Source: an uncultured Christensenella sp.
GTDB lineage: Bacteria; Bacillota; Clostridia; Christensenellales; Borkfalkiaceae
Length of the DNA: 54,379 nt
Reading direction: 5' to 3'
NCBI GenBank assembly: GCA_910585705.1
Contig: CAJUER010000001.1
Span: 1 to 54,379, forward strand
A program made the position numbers and the translations under genes. Every line of letters starts with the position of its first letter. Position 1 is the stretch's first letter. Shown one piece after another: positions 15,794 through 24,441 of this stretch. The notes below the pieces were generated by a model that made no database searches, had not been told where the DNA came from, and saw nothing but the letters and a program-made list of their open reading frames with translations.

Positions 15794-16315
15794 ATGAAAA
15801 AGATTTTCAAGGGTTTGGCAATTCTGGCGGCGGCTACGGCAATAGGTGCAGGCGTCGGTTTGGCTTCCGGCTGTTCCAAAGGCTATAACGGCGAGTACGA
15901 GGGCGAATATCATTATCCCAATGCTTATTCTGCAAGCGCACCTCATTACGGAATCAAAGTCAGAGTAACCGTTAAAAACAATATTATTACCAAAGTTGTA
16001 GATATAACTAAGGGTGAATATGTTTCAGTAAGCAATGCAAATCCCGATCACGGTTGGGACAAGGATTCGGTTGCAAACTGGACGGGCAACGAGAGCTGGT
16101 TGCTTCAGAAATACGAAGGTTTGGCAGTATCCGACGTGCTTGATATACAAGTATTCATTAAGGACAACGGCGAACCTTACAATAAAGATAAAAACGCCGG
16201 CATGGGCGAGCTTATTATAACCAACGCAACTCAGGGCAGTGCAAGACTTTTGCTTGCCGTTCAGGACGCGCTCGGCAAGACTACCGAAATCGGCAGAATT
16301 GAAAAGGCTGAATAA
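15794..16315 (+). CDS. FMN-binding-domain lipoprotein
   Basis: The 173-residue protein has a signal peptide ending in GLASGC (lipidated C27), so it sits on the outer face of the membrane. The mature part resembles the small FMN-binding domain of RnfG, NqrC and PplA, which carry covalent FMN on a threonine in an SGAT-type motif. Here the corresponding site reads TNAT (residues 143-146) followed by GSARLLLAVQDAL, with Asn in place of the Gly. The ApbE gene directly downstream would be the matching flavin transferase. The protein probably shuttles electrons outside the membrane, possibly from Rnf. The variant motif leaves flavinylation uncertain. Confidence 0.75.
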   Translation: MKKIFKGLAILAAATAIGAGVGLASGCSKGYNGEYEGEYHYPNAYSASAPHYGIKVRVTVKNNIITKVVDITKGEYVSVSNANPDHGWDKDSVANWTGNESWLLQKYEGLAVSDVLDIQVFIKDNGEPYNKDKNAGMGELIITNATQGSARLLLAVQDALGKTTEIGRIEKAE

Positions 16316-16328
16316 TCGAAATGAATTT

Positions 16329-16357
16329 AACCCGTCGTAAAAGCGACGGGTTTTTTT
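16329..16357 (+). terminator. Intrinsic terminator after the FMN-binding lipoprotein
   Basis: AACCCGTCG (16329-16337) pairs with CGACGGGTT (16344-16352), followed by seven T residues in all. It separates the lipoprotein from apbE, which has its own promoter immediately after. Confidence 0.9.
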
Positions 16358-16359
16358 GT

Positions 16360-16394
16360 TTGCAATTATAAAGTTTTTCAATTATAATAAACTT
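16360..16394 (+). promoter_or_regulatory. Leaderless-type promoter of apbE
   Basis: TTGCAA (16360-16365) and TATAAT (16383-16388) are 17 bp apart. Six bases (AAACTT) separate the -10 box from the ATG at 16395, and no ribosome site can fit between them. Transcription is expected to start at the A of the start codon. Confidence 0.65.
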
Positions 16395-17564
16395 ATGCAA
16401 CTACTGAAAAAAATCATTTTCCCGTCTTTGGCGTGCGTTTCACTTTTATTCGGCACAGCGTGTAAGAACGGCAAAGAAAAATACACGGTCTATACAAACT
16501 TGCCGCAGGGCGCATATACGTTGACGGAAAAAAACTTCGATACGGTTGAGATAGGCGGTTATACGCCAAACGAACAAAGCTTCCCCGAAGAAGATACGTC
16601 CTCATATACGACGAGGGGATATACTCTTTATGCAATGTTTACCGACGCGGAAATAATCGTGGCAGACGATTTCACTAAAGAGGGCGCGGAGGAAAAGTAC
16701 AAGCAATTCAAGTCGGATTTGTCGGCTTTGCTTACGGAAGTAAGCAAATGCGTTTCCTCAACCGTAAAGGATTCGGATATATATAATTTTAACAATGCAA
16801 AAGCCGGTGCGACGTTGGAAATAGGCAAAACCGCTTACGAAGTTTTAAGTACGGCGAAGTCGGTTTATACTTTTACGGAAGGATTTTACAATCCCGCGCT
16901 TTACTACAATATCCACGCTTACGGTTTCAGCGGCGAATCGTCGCACCCCGAAAGCGCGGAGGATTTGCCAGACGACGCGCTTATCGCAAAGTATACCGAC
17001 CTTGCAAAGCGCTTCGGCGAAGTGACGCTCGAAGAAAAGGAAGGTCGCTATTTTGTGACAAAGCCTGCTTATACGGTTGAGGCGGACGGCGAAGTTATTT
17101 CGATAAAGCTTGATTTGGGCGGAGTAGGCAAAGGCTATGCCGTAGATAAAATAGACGCGCTTTACGAAAAGTACGGCTATAATTACGGTTATACGAGCTT
17201 CGGCGCAAGCAGTATGGTTTTGAAGAGCAATTTTAAAACAGGACCGTACACACTTGTACTGACGAACCCGCGTTCGATTTCTCAGGACGCATTTATACAC
17301 ATACCCGCGCGCGGTGAAAAGCTTTCAACAAGCGGCGATAACGAGCAGTTTTACAGAATAGACGGCACGCGCTATTGCCACATCATCGACCCCGAAACGG
17401 GCAAGCCCGTACAAAAGGGCATAATGTCGGTTACGGTAATAGGCGGAAGTGCGGCAGAGGACGACGCGCTTACGACTGCTATAATGTGTATGGGCAAAGA
17501 GCGCGCGGTAAAGTTTATTGAGGAAAAGCTGACGGATAAAAAAGTTGTGTTCACTTGTGAGTAA
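16395..17564 (+). CDS. apbE: FAD:protein FMN transferase (ApbE)
   Basis: I start at ATG 16395, giving 389 residues; the upstream in-frame extension runs through the promoter and terminator. A signal peptide with a probable lipobox (FGTAC) puts the enzyme outside the membrane. ApbE motifs are clear: LDLGGVGKGYAVD for flavin binding, and HIIDPETGKP with EDDALTTAIM for magnesium and FAD. The enzyme transfers FMN from FAD to a Thr in FMN-binding domains. Its likely clients here are RnfG, RnfD and possibly the lipoprotein upstream. The NusG-II gene begins 3 bases after the stop, so the two are coupled. Confidence 0.93.
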   Translation: MQLLKKIIFPSLACVSLLFGTACKNGKEKYTVYTNLPQGAYTLTEKNFDTVEIGGYTPNEQSFPEEDTSSYTTRGYTLYAMFTDAEIIVADDFTKEGAEEKYKQFKSDLSALLTEVSKCVSSTVKDSDIYNFNNAKAGATLEIGKTAYEVLSTAKSVYTFTEGFYNPALYYNIHAYGFSGESSHPESAEDLPDDALIAKYTDLAKRFGEVTLEEKEGRYFVTKPAYTVEADGEVISIKLDLGGVGKGYAVDKIDALYEKYGYNYGYTSFGASSMVLKSNFKTGPYTLVLTNPRSISQDAFIHIPARGEKLSTSGDNEQFYRIDGTRYCHIIDPETGKPVQKGIMSVTVIGGSAAEDDALTTAIMCMGKERAVKFIEEKLTDKKVVFTCE

Positions 17565-17567
17565 AAA

Positions 17568-18041
17568 ATGTCGCTTAAAAAAATAGAACAGGTAAAACAG
17601 GACAGGGGCTTCAAGCTGTTTGACCTTATAATTTACGGGCTTGTGCTTCTTGCCGTCGCGGCGCTGTTCATCGCGGTTTTTGCCACGCGCGACAAAAGCC
17701 CCGTAACCGGTATAAAAATTTATATCCGAGCGGAAGCCGTGTTCGAATACAGTTTCGGCAGTGCAGTTCCGTCCGGCGAAACGCTCGATAAGAGGGTGGA
17801 GACGAAGGAGGACGAAAACGGCGTTACCGTAACCGTTCGTGCGGACGAAAAGCATTTAAACGTAATTTATATAGATAAGGCAAAGAAAACCGCCAAAATG
17901 GTCGAGGCGAACTGTAACGGCGGACAGTGCAAATATTTCCCCGCGATTGACGACAATAATAAATATATTTACTGCGACCCGCACGGCGTTAAGGTTGAGC
18001 CCTTATCGCGCGACTGGGATAATCCGAACATAATAATTTAA
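17568..18041 (+). CDS. NusG domain II-containing membrane protein
   Basis: The 157-residue protein has a short cytoplasmic start, one membrane helix (about residues 20-41) and an extracytoplasmic NusG-II-like beta domain. The conserved cysteine-containing end is present (CNGGQCKYF and CDPHGVKVEP), with C112 and C117 close together. Despite the name, these proteins are not transcription factors. In Firmicutes they recur beside ApbE, Gx-type transporters and FMN-binding proteins, implying a role in extracytoplasmic electron transfer or flavoprotein maturation. It lies 3 bases after apbE and runs toward the rnf operon, ending at a shared terminator. Confidence 0.88.
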   Translation: MSLKKIEQVKQDRGFKLFDLIIYGLVLLAVAALFIAVFATRDKSPVTGIKIYIRAEAVFEYSFGSAVPSGETLDKRVETKEDENGVTVTVRADEKHLNVIYIDKAKKTAKMVEANCNGGQCKYFPAIDDNNKYIYCDPHGVKVEPLSRDWDNPNIII

Positions 18042-18068
18042 TTAACGAAATAATTTATTTAACGAAAA

Positions 18069-18100
18069 ACCGCTCCGCGCTCTTATGAGCGCGGAGCGGT
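18069..18100. terminator. Bidirectional terminator between apbE and rnf units
   Basis: ACCGCTCCGCGCT (18069-18081) pairs perfectly with AGCGCGGAGCGGT (18088-18100). A-rich and T-rich flanks on both sides suit termination of both the rightward NusG-II transcript and the leftward rnf operon. Confidence 0.9.
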
Positions 18101-18119
18101 TCATTTTATATTGTGTTGT

Positions 18120-18995
18120 TTATTCTGCCGCTTTTTCTATGCTTTCAGAAGTATCGGGTGTTTCTTCGGCAACAACCTTTCGGCTGATTATTATGTGGCG
18201 CGGACACTTTTCAACGCAGGTTAAACAGCCCGTACACTTAGTGTAATCGATTTCGGGAAGATTGTCTTTCATCGTAATCGCACCGTGAGGGCAGCTCTTT
18301 GCGCAAATTCCGCACGCAATACAGCCGACTTTACACACGCTTGTTACGTCCTTGCCGCGACACTTTGACGAGCAGGCAACGTACACGGGCGCGGTGGCGG
18401 GTATACGGTCGATAATGTCTTTGGGACAAGCAGCAATGCACGCTCCGCAGGAAATACATCTGTCGGGGTCAACCTTCGAAAGCCGTCCCGTAACCTCAAT
18501 CGCGTTTTCGGGGCATACTGCTTTGCAGTCGCCGCAACCCAGACACGCATACGAGCAAGCCTTATTGCCGCCCAACAGCGAATTGTTCGCCGCGCAGGTG
18601 GGGTTGCCCTTGTAAACGAATTTGTCCGCACAGTTTTCAATTCCTCCATTGCAGTGAACGACTGCTACCGTGCGTTCTTCGTCTTTAAGCTCTATGCCTA
18701 AAAGCTTGGCTATTTCCGCCTTCTTCTCGGGCGAAGTTACATGGCAGTCGGAAAGGCACGCACTTCCCTTTGCAAGTTTGTCGGCAAAGCCGCTACAACC
18801 CGAACAGCCGCAGCCGCCGCAGTTTGCGCCTGCAAGGTTTTCGAGAATTTTCGTTATCTTTTCATCGACGTTGACTTTGAACACCTTGCCGACTACGAGA
18901 ATAAGCGCGCCGATTAAAAGCGCCGAACCTGCGAAAATAGCTGCTACGATTCCTACCGTAATCCACGTTTGGTTTGTGATTTCAAGTAAATTCAT
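18120..18995 (-). CDS. rnfB: Rnf complex subunit RnfB (ferredoxin-type iron-sulfur protein)
   Basis: The 291-residue protein has one N-terminal membrane helix (about residues 11-36), then the RnfB cluster motif with C59, C62, C64, C67, C80 and C84. Four CxxCxxCxxxCP ferredoxin-type motifs follow, at about 147-161, 180-190, 221-235 and 254-264. RnfB accepts electrons from reduced ferredoxin and passes them into the complex. The C-terminus carries more cluster motifs than the two of proteobacterial RnfB, as is normal in Clostridia. It is the last gene of the operon, with a GGAGG ribosome site, and ends before the shared terminator. Confidence 0.95.
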   Translation of the reverse strand: MNLLEITNQTWITVGIVAAIFAGSALLIGALILVVGKVFKVNVDEKITKILENLAGANCGGCGCSGCSGFADKLAKGSACLSDCHVTSPEKKAEIAKLLGIELKDEERTVAVVHCNGGIENCADKFVYKGNPTCAANNSLLGGNKACSYACLGCGDCKAVCPENAIEVTGRLSKVDPDRCISCGACIAACPKDIIDRIPATAPVYVACSSKCRGKDVTSVCKVGCIACGICAKSCPHGAITMKDNLPEIDYTKCTGCLTCVEKCPRHIIISRKVVAEETPDTSESIEKAAE

Positions 18996-19008
18996 TTTCC
19001 GCGCCTCC

Positions 19009-19611
19009 TTATAAAGATATCAGACTGAATACATAGAACGCCATACATATAAAGCAAGCCGTAACCATTGCAATGGGGAAGCCGGCAAGCGCCTTAGGCG
19101 TCTTGTAGCAGTTCAATCTTTCACGCATACCGCTCATTATAATCATAACGATTGTGAAGCCCAGTCCCGCGCCAAGCGCGTACAGAGCCGCCCAGCCGAT
19201 ATTCATCGAAGCCTCGCCGAGTATTGCGGACATATCGCCGATTAAAAGCTCGGTTACGCCGAGAACGGCGCAGTTCGTCGTGATGAGGGGGAGGTATATT
19301 CCCATTGCGCCGTAAAGCGTAGGGGAAAGCTTCTGAATAATTTTTTCAAGCATCTGCACGAGTGAAGCTATGATGAAGATGAAGAATATAATTTCAAGGA
19401 ATTCTATTTTAAGCGGCACCATAACGTAGGTGTAGATGGGATAGGTCACAAGCGTGGCAAGCACCATTACAAGCGTGACCGCAATGCCCATTCCCGCCGC
19501 GCTCGACGTCTTTTTGGAAACGCCGAGAAAGGGGCAGACGCCGTAGGTTTTTGCGGTTATGAAGTTATTCGTTAAAACCGCAGAAAGAATTATCGCAATA
19601 AACGTAGCCAT
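19009..19611 (-). CDS. rnfA: Rnf complex subunit RnfA
   Basis: The 200-residue integral membrane protein of six predicted helices belongs to the RnfA/NqrE family. The conserved LTNNFITAKTYGVCPFLGVSK and TNCAVLG segments are present; the latter carries one of the cysteines that hold the intramembrane iron-sulfur cluster between RnfA and RnfE. The subunit takes part in ion translocation. GGAGG precedes the start, and the gene lies between rnfE and rnfB with gaps of 3 and 13 bases. Confidence 0.95.
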   Translation of the reverse strand: MATFIAIILSAVLTNNFITAKTYGVCPFLGVSKKTSSAAGMGIAVTLVMVLATLVTYPIYTYVMVPLKIEFLEIIFFIFIIASLVQMLEKIIQKLSPTLYGAMGIYLPLITTNCAVLGVTELLIGDMSAILGEASMNIGWAALYALGAGLGFTIVMIIMSGMRERLNCYKTPKALAGFPIAMVTACFICMAFYVFSLISL

Positions 19612-19614
19612 AAA

Positions 19615-20268
19615 TTACGCCGCCTCCTTTGCGCTGAGCATATTTTCACGCGCCAGCTTATTAGCTTTCACTCTGCGCCATCTTTCGAATCCGTCTATGA
19701 CGTACACGAACACCGCTATGCAGATACCGTATACGAGGAACGCTCCGGCAGGCTTTGCAAGCATACCTATCTTGAAGTCCATAATCTGCAATCCGAACAG
19801 CGCGCCCTTGCCGAGAAATTCGCATATGATTCCCATCAGCGTAAGCGCTACGGTGAAGCCTAAGCCGTTGGCAATTCCGTCTACGGCGGATTCGACTACG
19901 TTGTGCTTGTTTGCGAACGCTTCCGCTCTGCCGAGAATTATGCAGTTCACGACTATCAGCGCAAGGAATCCGCCGAGACTGTCGTATAAATCGGGTACGA
20001 ACTTTTCAAGGAACATTCTCGCAAAGGTTACAAGCGTAGCTATAATTACAATATAGCACGGGATTCGCACCGCGTTTGGTATAACCTTGCGCAACGCCGA
20101 AATTATCATATTGCTCAGCGTAAGCACGACGAGCACTGTAAGCCCCATACCCATAGAAGAGAATGCGGAAGAAATGAGTCCGAGAGTGGGACAGGTACCG
20201 AGCACCAGCATAAACGTGGGGTTCTGGTAAATAAGTCCGTCAAGAGAAATCTTTTTATACTTATTCAT
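19615..20268 (-). CDS. rnfE: Rnf complex subunit RnfE
   Basis: I choose the start at 20268, giving 217 residues: GGAGG lies just upstream and the first residues (MNKYKKISLDGL) lead straight into the family core. A longer in-frame start at 20343 would run deep into rnfG. Six predicted helices and the conserved NPTFMLVLGTCPTLG and VNCIILGRAEAFA segments identify RnfE/NqrD. It pairs with RnfA around the membrane cluster. Its start overlaps the last codons of rnfG by 8 bases, so the two are translationally coupled. Confidence 0.94.
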   Translation of the reverse strand: MNKYKKISLDGLIYQNPTFMLVLGTCPTLGLISSAFSSMGMGLTVLVVLTLSNMIISALRKVIPNAVRIPCYIVIIATLVTFARMFLEKFVPDLYDSLGGFLALIVVNCIILGRAEAFANKHNVVESAVDGIANGLGFTVALTLMGIICEFLGKGALFGLQIMDFKIGMLAKPAGAFLVYGICIAVFVYVIDGFERWRRVKANKLARENMLSAKEAA

Positions 20269-21277
20269 TTTCCTGTCCTCCTTCGGTATTTTCGTCGCCG
20301 TCATCTGCGGCGTTAAGGCATTTGTCGTAGTTCTTTGTTGCAAAAGCAGCCGCGTATACGCACAGGTAATTCGACTGGGTCGCGCCCGTTGAAATCAGCG
20401 TGTCCTTACCGTCGCCGGGATAGGTTATACCCTCGTTGAGTATCGCTTGGATACCGGCAAAGTCCTTTCCTATAAACAGCGTTTTATCGAGTATGCCAGC
20501 AAGCATTTTATCGGTATAGCTTTGACTTGTAGAACCGTTTACAACTATATTGTAGTCGGTTATCGCGCCTGCCGAGTTGACCGTAACGTCAATAGTGAAT
20601 TCCGACGGCATCGTATGCCCTTTCGTCTTAATATGGTAAACGACGTTGCCGTCTGTAATTTCGTGACTTGTTTGCTTTGTGTTGATATATTCAGTAAGAT
20701 CGAAGTTTTCGTAAATATCAACCGCAACGTTGCCGAACTTGGCGTTTACAAAGTCTATCGAAGCGTTTACGGCATTGCAAATAGCGGTGGCGGAGCGAGT
20801 TGCGCCCGTCTTTATGAATCCTTCGTTGGGGTTGAAGTATTCGCCTTTATATTCCGAAAAGCCTGATAAGAACTTGTCGTTGATATAGCCGATATAGGAC
20901 TGACCTTTGTTGGAATCAATAACAACCTTGTCTATGCCTTTCACTGTGCCGCCTGAAACGTTTACGACTACCCAGCAGGTAACCGTTCCGTTATCGAATC
21001 CGCCCTTGCCCGTAGCTTTGATAAGATAGTTTCCGTCGTCCTTAACTTTGTACGCTTCGTCAATCGTCGCGCTGTCGTTGTAGTTCTCGACGGCGACAGC
21101 TTCCGTCTTTACGTTCTTGCCGTAAATTTTGTTTATCGCGCGTTCGAATCTTTCCTGTTCGGTAACGGCGAGTAAGCTGTTCATAATCGTTAGGAATACG
21201 CCGCTTACCAAAAGTACGCAGAGAAGAGCAATAAGGCACTTGAACGCTTCGCCTTTAAAAAACTGTTTAGCGGTCAT
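20261..21277 (-). CDS. rnfG: Rnf complex subunit RnfG with two FMN-binding domains
   Basis: RnfG carries covalent FMN on the outer membrane face, attached by ApbE. Here it has 338 residues, much more than the roughly 200 of most RnfG proteins. After one membrane helix (about residues 14-36) there are two FMN-binding-like units. The first ends in TGATRSATAICNAV (T160) and the second in TGATQSNYLCVYAA (T300). Both keep the TGAT flavinylation motif. The C-terminus is acidic. The second copy suggests a second covalent flavin and a longer electron wire out of the complex. It overlaps rnfE by 8 bases. Confidence 0.93.
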   Translation of the reverse strand: MTAKQFFKGEAFKCLIALLCVLLVSGVFLTIMNSLLAVTEQERFERAINKIYGKNVKTEAVAVENYNDSATIDEAYKVKDDGNYLIKATGKGGFDNGTVTCWVVVNVSGGTVKGIDKVVIDSNKGQSYIGYINDKFLSGFSEYKGEYFNPNEGFIKTGATRSATAICNAVNASIDFVNAKFGNVAVDIYENFDLTEYINTKQTSHEITDGNVVYHIKTKGHTMPSEFTIDVTVNSAGAITDYNIVVNGSTSQSYTDKMLAGILDKTLFIGKDFAGIQAILNEGITYPGDGKDTLISTGATQSNYLCVYAAAFATKNYDKCLNAADDGDENTEGGQENE

Positions 21278-21279
21278 TT

Positions 21280-22419
21280 TTATTCGCCCTCCTTTTCAAC
21301 GTAAGCCGCGCCGTTTGCATCGACGGGTTCTATGAGGTTCGCCGCCGCGTTTGCGGGTGCGGTATCGTTTTGCTTTATTTTTTTGACTCTCTTATATCCG
21401 AAAGGTTTTCTGATAAGGTATTTGTCGATTAAAGGTACGATGATGTTCATAATTAAAATTACGAACGACGTAACTTCCAGCTTCGTAAGATAGCGCAAAA
21501 CCGCAACAAGCACAGCCGCAAGCAGGTAATAAAGAATCTGTCCGTATATGCCTTTGGGTGAAGTGGTGTAGTCGGTGAACATAAACACCGCGCCGAACAG
21601 TACGCCGCCCGAGAATATGTGGGGGAGGAACAGCTCTATATCGAAGATGTATCCGCCGGTCGCGATAAACGCAAATCCCGAAGTAAGTACCGCCGTGAAG
21701 CCGAACAGCGCGATGAACGCCAACGGCTGCCACCATTTGATAACCTTTCTCACCGAAAGGTATATATAACCAAACAAAATCGCAACTTTACAGGTTTCGC
21801 CTATACAGCCCGCAACGCCCGTGCCGAGAAACAGATCGAGTACGGAAATTTTCGTTGAGGGGTTGCCTTCCGCAGGGAACAGCCAGGAGAGGTTGGTCGC
21901 GTCGGTGAAAACTCCGCTTTCGAATTTCAACGCGGGGATATTCGCCGCAGTGTAGGTAGTGATTGCAAAGCTTATGAACATAAATACGCGCGCCGCCGCC
22001 GCAGGGTTCACAAGGTTTTTGCCCGTTCCGCCGAACAGCATTTTAACGACAGCTATCGCAAAAATACTTCCTATCAGCACTTCGTACCACTTAACGGTGG
22101 AAGGAAGTATGAGCGCGAGGATAAGCCCCGTGATTACCGAAGTAAAATCGAATTGCTTTATGAACCTTCTGCAAACCGTACCCGCGTCCTTGCACTTCTT
22201 GGAAAATCCTTTGTTAAGAATGAAGAAATAGACAAACTCGGTCGCAACGCACGCGGCTACGGCAACAAGCTCCACAACCAGCGCCTGCCAGCCGAAAAAG
22301 ACTATTCCCGCAATGGCGCAAGGCGCAAGCGCGATTAATACGTCGAGCATTATCGAGCGCGTAGTGCGTTTTGATTTGACGTGGGGAGGGGTGGAAACGA
22401 CTATCGTGTTGTCGGTCAT
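21280..22419 (-). CDS. rnfD: Rnf complex subunit RnfD
   Basis: The 379-residue membrane protein has about nine hydrophobic segments and matches RnfD/NqrB (FGGTGKNLVNPAAAARVF, FTDYTTSPKG). RnfD normally binds covalent FMN on a Thr in a GAT-type motif facing outward. The equivalent loop here reads FTDATNLSW, so T175 is the candidate, with Asp instead of Gly before Ala. The C-terminus has an alanine-rich, acidic tail. The gene sits between rnfC and rnfG with 2-base gaps and a GGAGGG ribosome site. Confidence 0.94.
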   Translation of the reverse strand: MTDNTIVVSTPPHVKSKRTTRSIMLDVLIALAPCAIAGIVFFGWQALVVELVAVAACVATEFVYFFILNKGFSKKCKDAGTVCRRFIKQFDFTSVITGLILALILPSTVKWYEVLIGSIFAIAVVKMLFGGTGKNLVNPAAAARVFMFISFAITTYTAANIPALKFESGVFTDATNLSWLFPAEGNPSTKISVLDLFLGTGVAGCIGETCKVAILFGYIYLSVRKVIKWWQPLAFIALFGFTAVLTSGFAFIATGGYIFDIELFLPHIFSGGVLFGAVFMFTDYTTSPKGIYGQILYYLLAAVLVAVLRYLTKLEVTSFVILIMNIIVPLIDKYLIRKPFGYKRVKKIKQNDTAPANAAANLIEPVDANGAAYVEKEGE

Positions 22420-22421
22420 AA

Positions 22422-23732
22422 TTATTTACCCTCCTTTTTATTTTTAAGGTAAGCCTTAGTTTTTCTTATCGCCTGAATTAAAGGGCGTTTAGCGGGACAG
22501 ATATATTCGCACGCGCCGCACTCTATGCAGGCGGCTGTCTGTCCGTATTGCAAAGCCGCGTCAAAATCGCCTGCCGCAGAATAGAACGCGGTGTTCATAG
22601 GCATAAGGTGCATGGGGCACACGTCGGCGCACTTTCCGCAGTTGATGCAGGGAGTGGGCTCGTCCGCAGCCGCTTCCTTTTCGGAAAGCAGTAAAATTCC
22701 CGAATCGGTTTTATGCGTGTAAACTTCGTAATTTGCAAGCGCCGTACCCGTCATCGGTCCGCCCTTTACTATTTTCAAGGGCTTTTCTCCGTCCTCGCCG
22801 CCGTTGCAGTAGTTCACAATGTCCTTGACGGAGGTACCGATTTTAACCAAAAGGTTTTTAGGCGTTTTTACCGCCTTGCCCGAAATGGTTACAACCCTTT
22901 CGTAAAGCGGTTTTCCAAGCTCTACGGCTTCGCATACTGCAAAGCAGGTCGCAACGTTCTGAACAATCACGCCCACCTCCGCAGGCAGCTTGCCCGCGCC
23001 GAGCTTTCTTCCGGTGGCGGAATAAATTATCTGCTTCTCTCCGCCCATAGGATATTTTTTCGGAAGCACTACGGGCTGAATGTTTTCATACGCTTCGAAC
23101 TTTGCAACGCAGTCGGGTTTGTTTTTCTCGATTGCTATTATAATTCTTTCCGCGCCCAGCGCTTTCGCGATATACGCGGCGCCCCTTGCTATTTCATCCG
23201 TCTTTTCAAGCATAAGACGGTAGTCGCACGTCAGATAGGGCTCGCACTCCGCGCCGTTCACGATAAGCGTATCAACAGGGGAGGAGGGCGTCAGCTTAAC
23301 TGCGGTCGGGAATCCCGCTCCGCCTAATCCCACAATGCCGGCGGCTTTTATTCTTTCCCTAATCTCTTCGCCCGACGGGTCGGAAAGAGAGGGAAGGAAC
23401 GTAGTTTCGTCTTTTCCGTTTGATTGAATGAAAATATACTTCTCGGTTTGTCCGTTGGCGCTTAGCATATCCTTTATATCCGTAACCGTGCCGCTTATGC
23501 TTGCGAACACGTCGGAAGATATTTCGCCATCGGCTTTTGCGATAACTTCGCCTGCCTTTACGGTTTTGCCCGTTTCGACAATGACGACTGCGGGTTTACC
23601 GATTGACTGGGAAAGCGAAATTGCAACCGCTTCGGGTGCGGGAAGCGCCTCTATCGCGGCGGATTTTGCGAGAATTTTTCCGTCGCGCGGGTGAACGCCG
23701 CCGAAGTAGTATTTTCCTTTTACTGCTTTCAC
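22422..23732 (-). CDS. rnfC: Rnf complex subunit RnfC (NADH-binding)
   Basis: The 436-residue peripheral subunit links the complex to NAD. The N-terminal barrel-like part (GGVHPRDGK) is followed by the NADH/FMN segment GLGGAGFPTAVKL, a Nqo1-like region, a SLBB-like strand region, and two ferredoxin motifs (CINCGKCADVCP and CIECGACEYICP). The long lysine-alanine repeat of E. coli RsxC is absent, as usual for Clostridia. It starts with GTG after AAGGAG. It is the first rnf gene and follows a Gx-type transporter gene by 47 bases. Confidence 0.95.
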   Translation of the reverse strand: MKAVKGKYYFGGVHPRDGKILAKSAAIEALPAPEAVAISLSQSIGKPAVVIVETGKTVKAGEVIAKADGEISSDVFASISGTVTDIKDMLSANGQTEKYIFIQSNGKDETTFLPSLSDPSGEEIRERIKAAGIVGLGGAGFPTAVKLTPSSPVDTLIVNGAECEPYLTCDYRLMLEKTDEIARGAAYIAKALGAERIIIAIEKNKPDCVAKFEAYENIQPVVLPKKYPMGGEKQIIYSATGRKLGAGKLPAEVGVIVQNVATCFAVCEAVELGKPLYERVVTISGKAVKTPKNLLVKIGTSVKDIVNYCNGGEDGEKPLKIVKGGPMTGTALANYEVYTHKTDSGILLLSEKEAAADEPTPCINCGKCADVCPMHLMPMNTAFYSAAGDFDAALQYGQTAACIECGACEYICPAKRPLIQAIRKTKAYLKNKKEGK

Positions 23733-23779
23733 TTATAATCTCTCCTTAATTTATTTGCATTATATTTACCCTTTCGGGG

Positions 23780-24316
23780 TTAAACCTTTTTGCCTATGGC
23801 TTTTTCAAACACGCTTTGCGGCACTTTTTTGAAAATTAGCATTATTACCGCTCCGACCACCGCGCCCGAAACTATACCGATTAAAACGAGATACGGCATA
23901 TATCCGAGAGTGAGCGGCGTTCCGCTTATGCCCGCGAAAACGAGGTTCTGCGTAACGTTGTGCGCAACCGCTGCGATTACGCTTACCGATATTAGCGAAA
24001 TTCTCGGGTATACCGCATACATTAAAACGGAGGACGCCGTCATGGAAACGACTCCGCCCGTAAAGCTGTACAAAAGCGCGGAAACGTTGCCTGCGTAAAC
24101 CGCGCCCAGCCCCGTCCTTACCGCCACGACGATAAACGCCTCGACGGGGGAGTACATAATAAGCGCCGCGAACGAAAAGATATTCGCAAGCCCCATTTTA
24201 GCACCCGGTATAAACAGCGGGGGGAACTGGTTTTCAATTATGAAAGTAACTAAACTCAGCGCGGTGAAAATTGCGAGCACCGCAATTTTTTTCGCTGCGG
24301 ATTTGCCGTTTTTCAT
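23780..24316 (-). CDS. Gx transporter family protein (Hpre_diP_synt_I)
   Basis: The 178-residue integral membrane protein has five or six helices. It matches the family formerly named heptaprenyl diphosphate synthase component I (NQFPPLFIPGAKMGLANIFS, and an AHNVTQNL segment). It is not a synthase; it resembles small substrate-binding membrane subunits of ECF-like transporters. Members recur beside NusG-II, ApbE and FMN-binding genes, so a role in supplying a flavin, quinone or isoprenoid to the electron-transfer system is inferred. It lies directly upstream of rnfC on the same strand, probably first in the operon. Confidence 0.85.
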   Translation of the reverse strand: MKNGKSAAKKIAVLAIFTALSLVTFIIENQFPPLFIPGAKMGLANIFSFAALIMYSPVEAFIVVAVRTGLGAVYAGNVSALLYSFTGGVVSMTASSVLMYAVYPRISLISVSVIAAVAHNVTQNLVFAGISGTPLTLGYMPYLVLIGIVSGAVVGAVIMLIFKKVPQSVFEKAIGKKV

Positions 24317-24441
24317 ATCGTCTCGGGAATGTTTCCGCCTTTACTATTATATATAATCAATTATACACCATTAAAAAAAAATAGTAAATAATATAATTCA
24401 TTAATTTTAAATATTTCTTTCAAAAATTTGCGCCGCAATAA

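Noticed and set aside
20269..20343. Longer start for rnfE
   Set aside because: The extension would lie inside rnfG and lacks a ribosome site; GGAGG sits exactly before the start at 20268.
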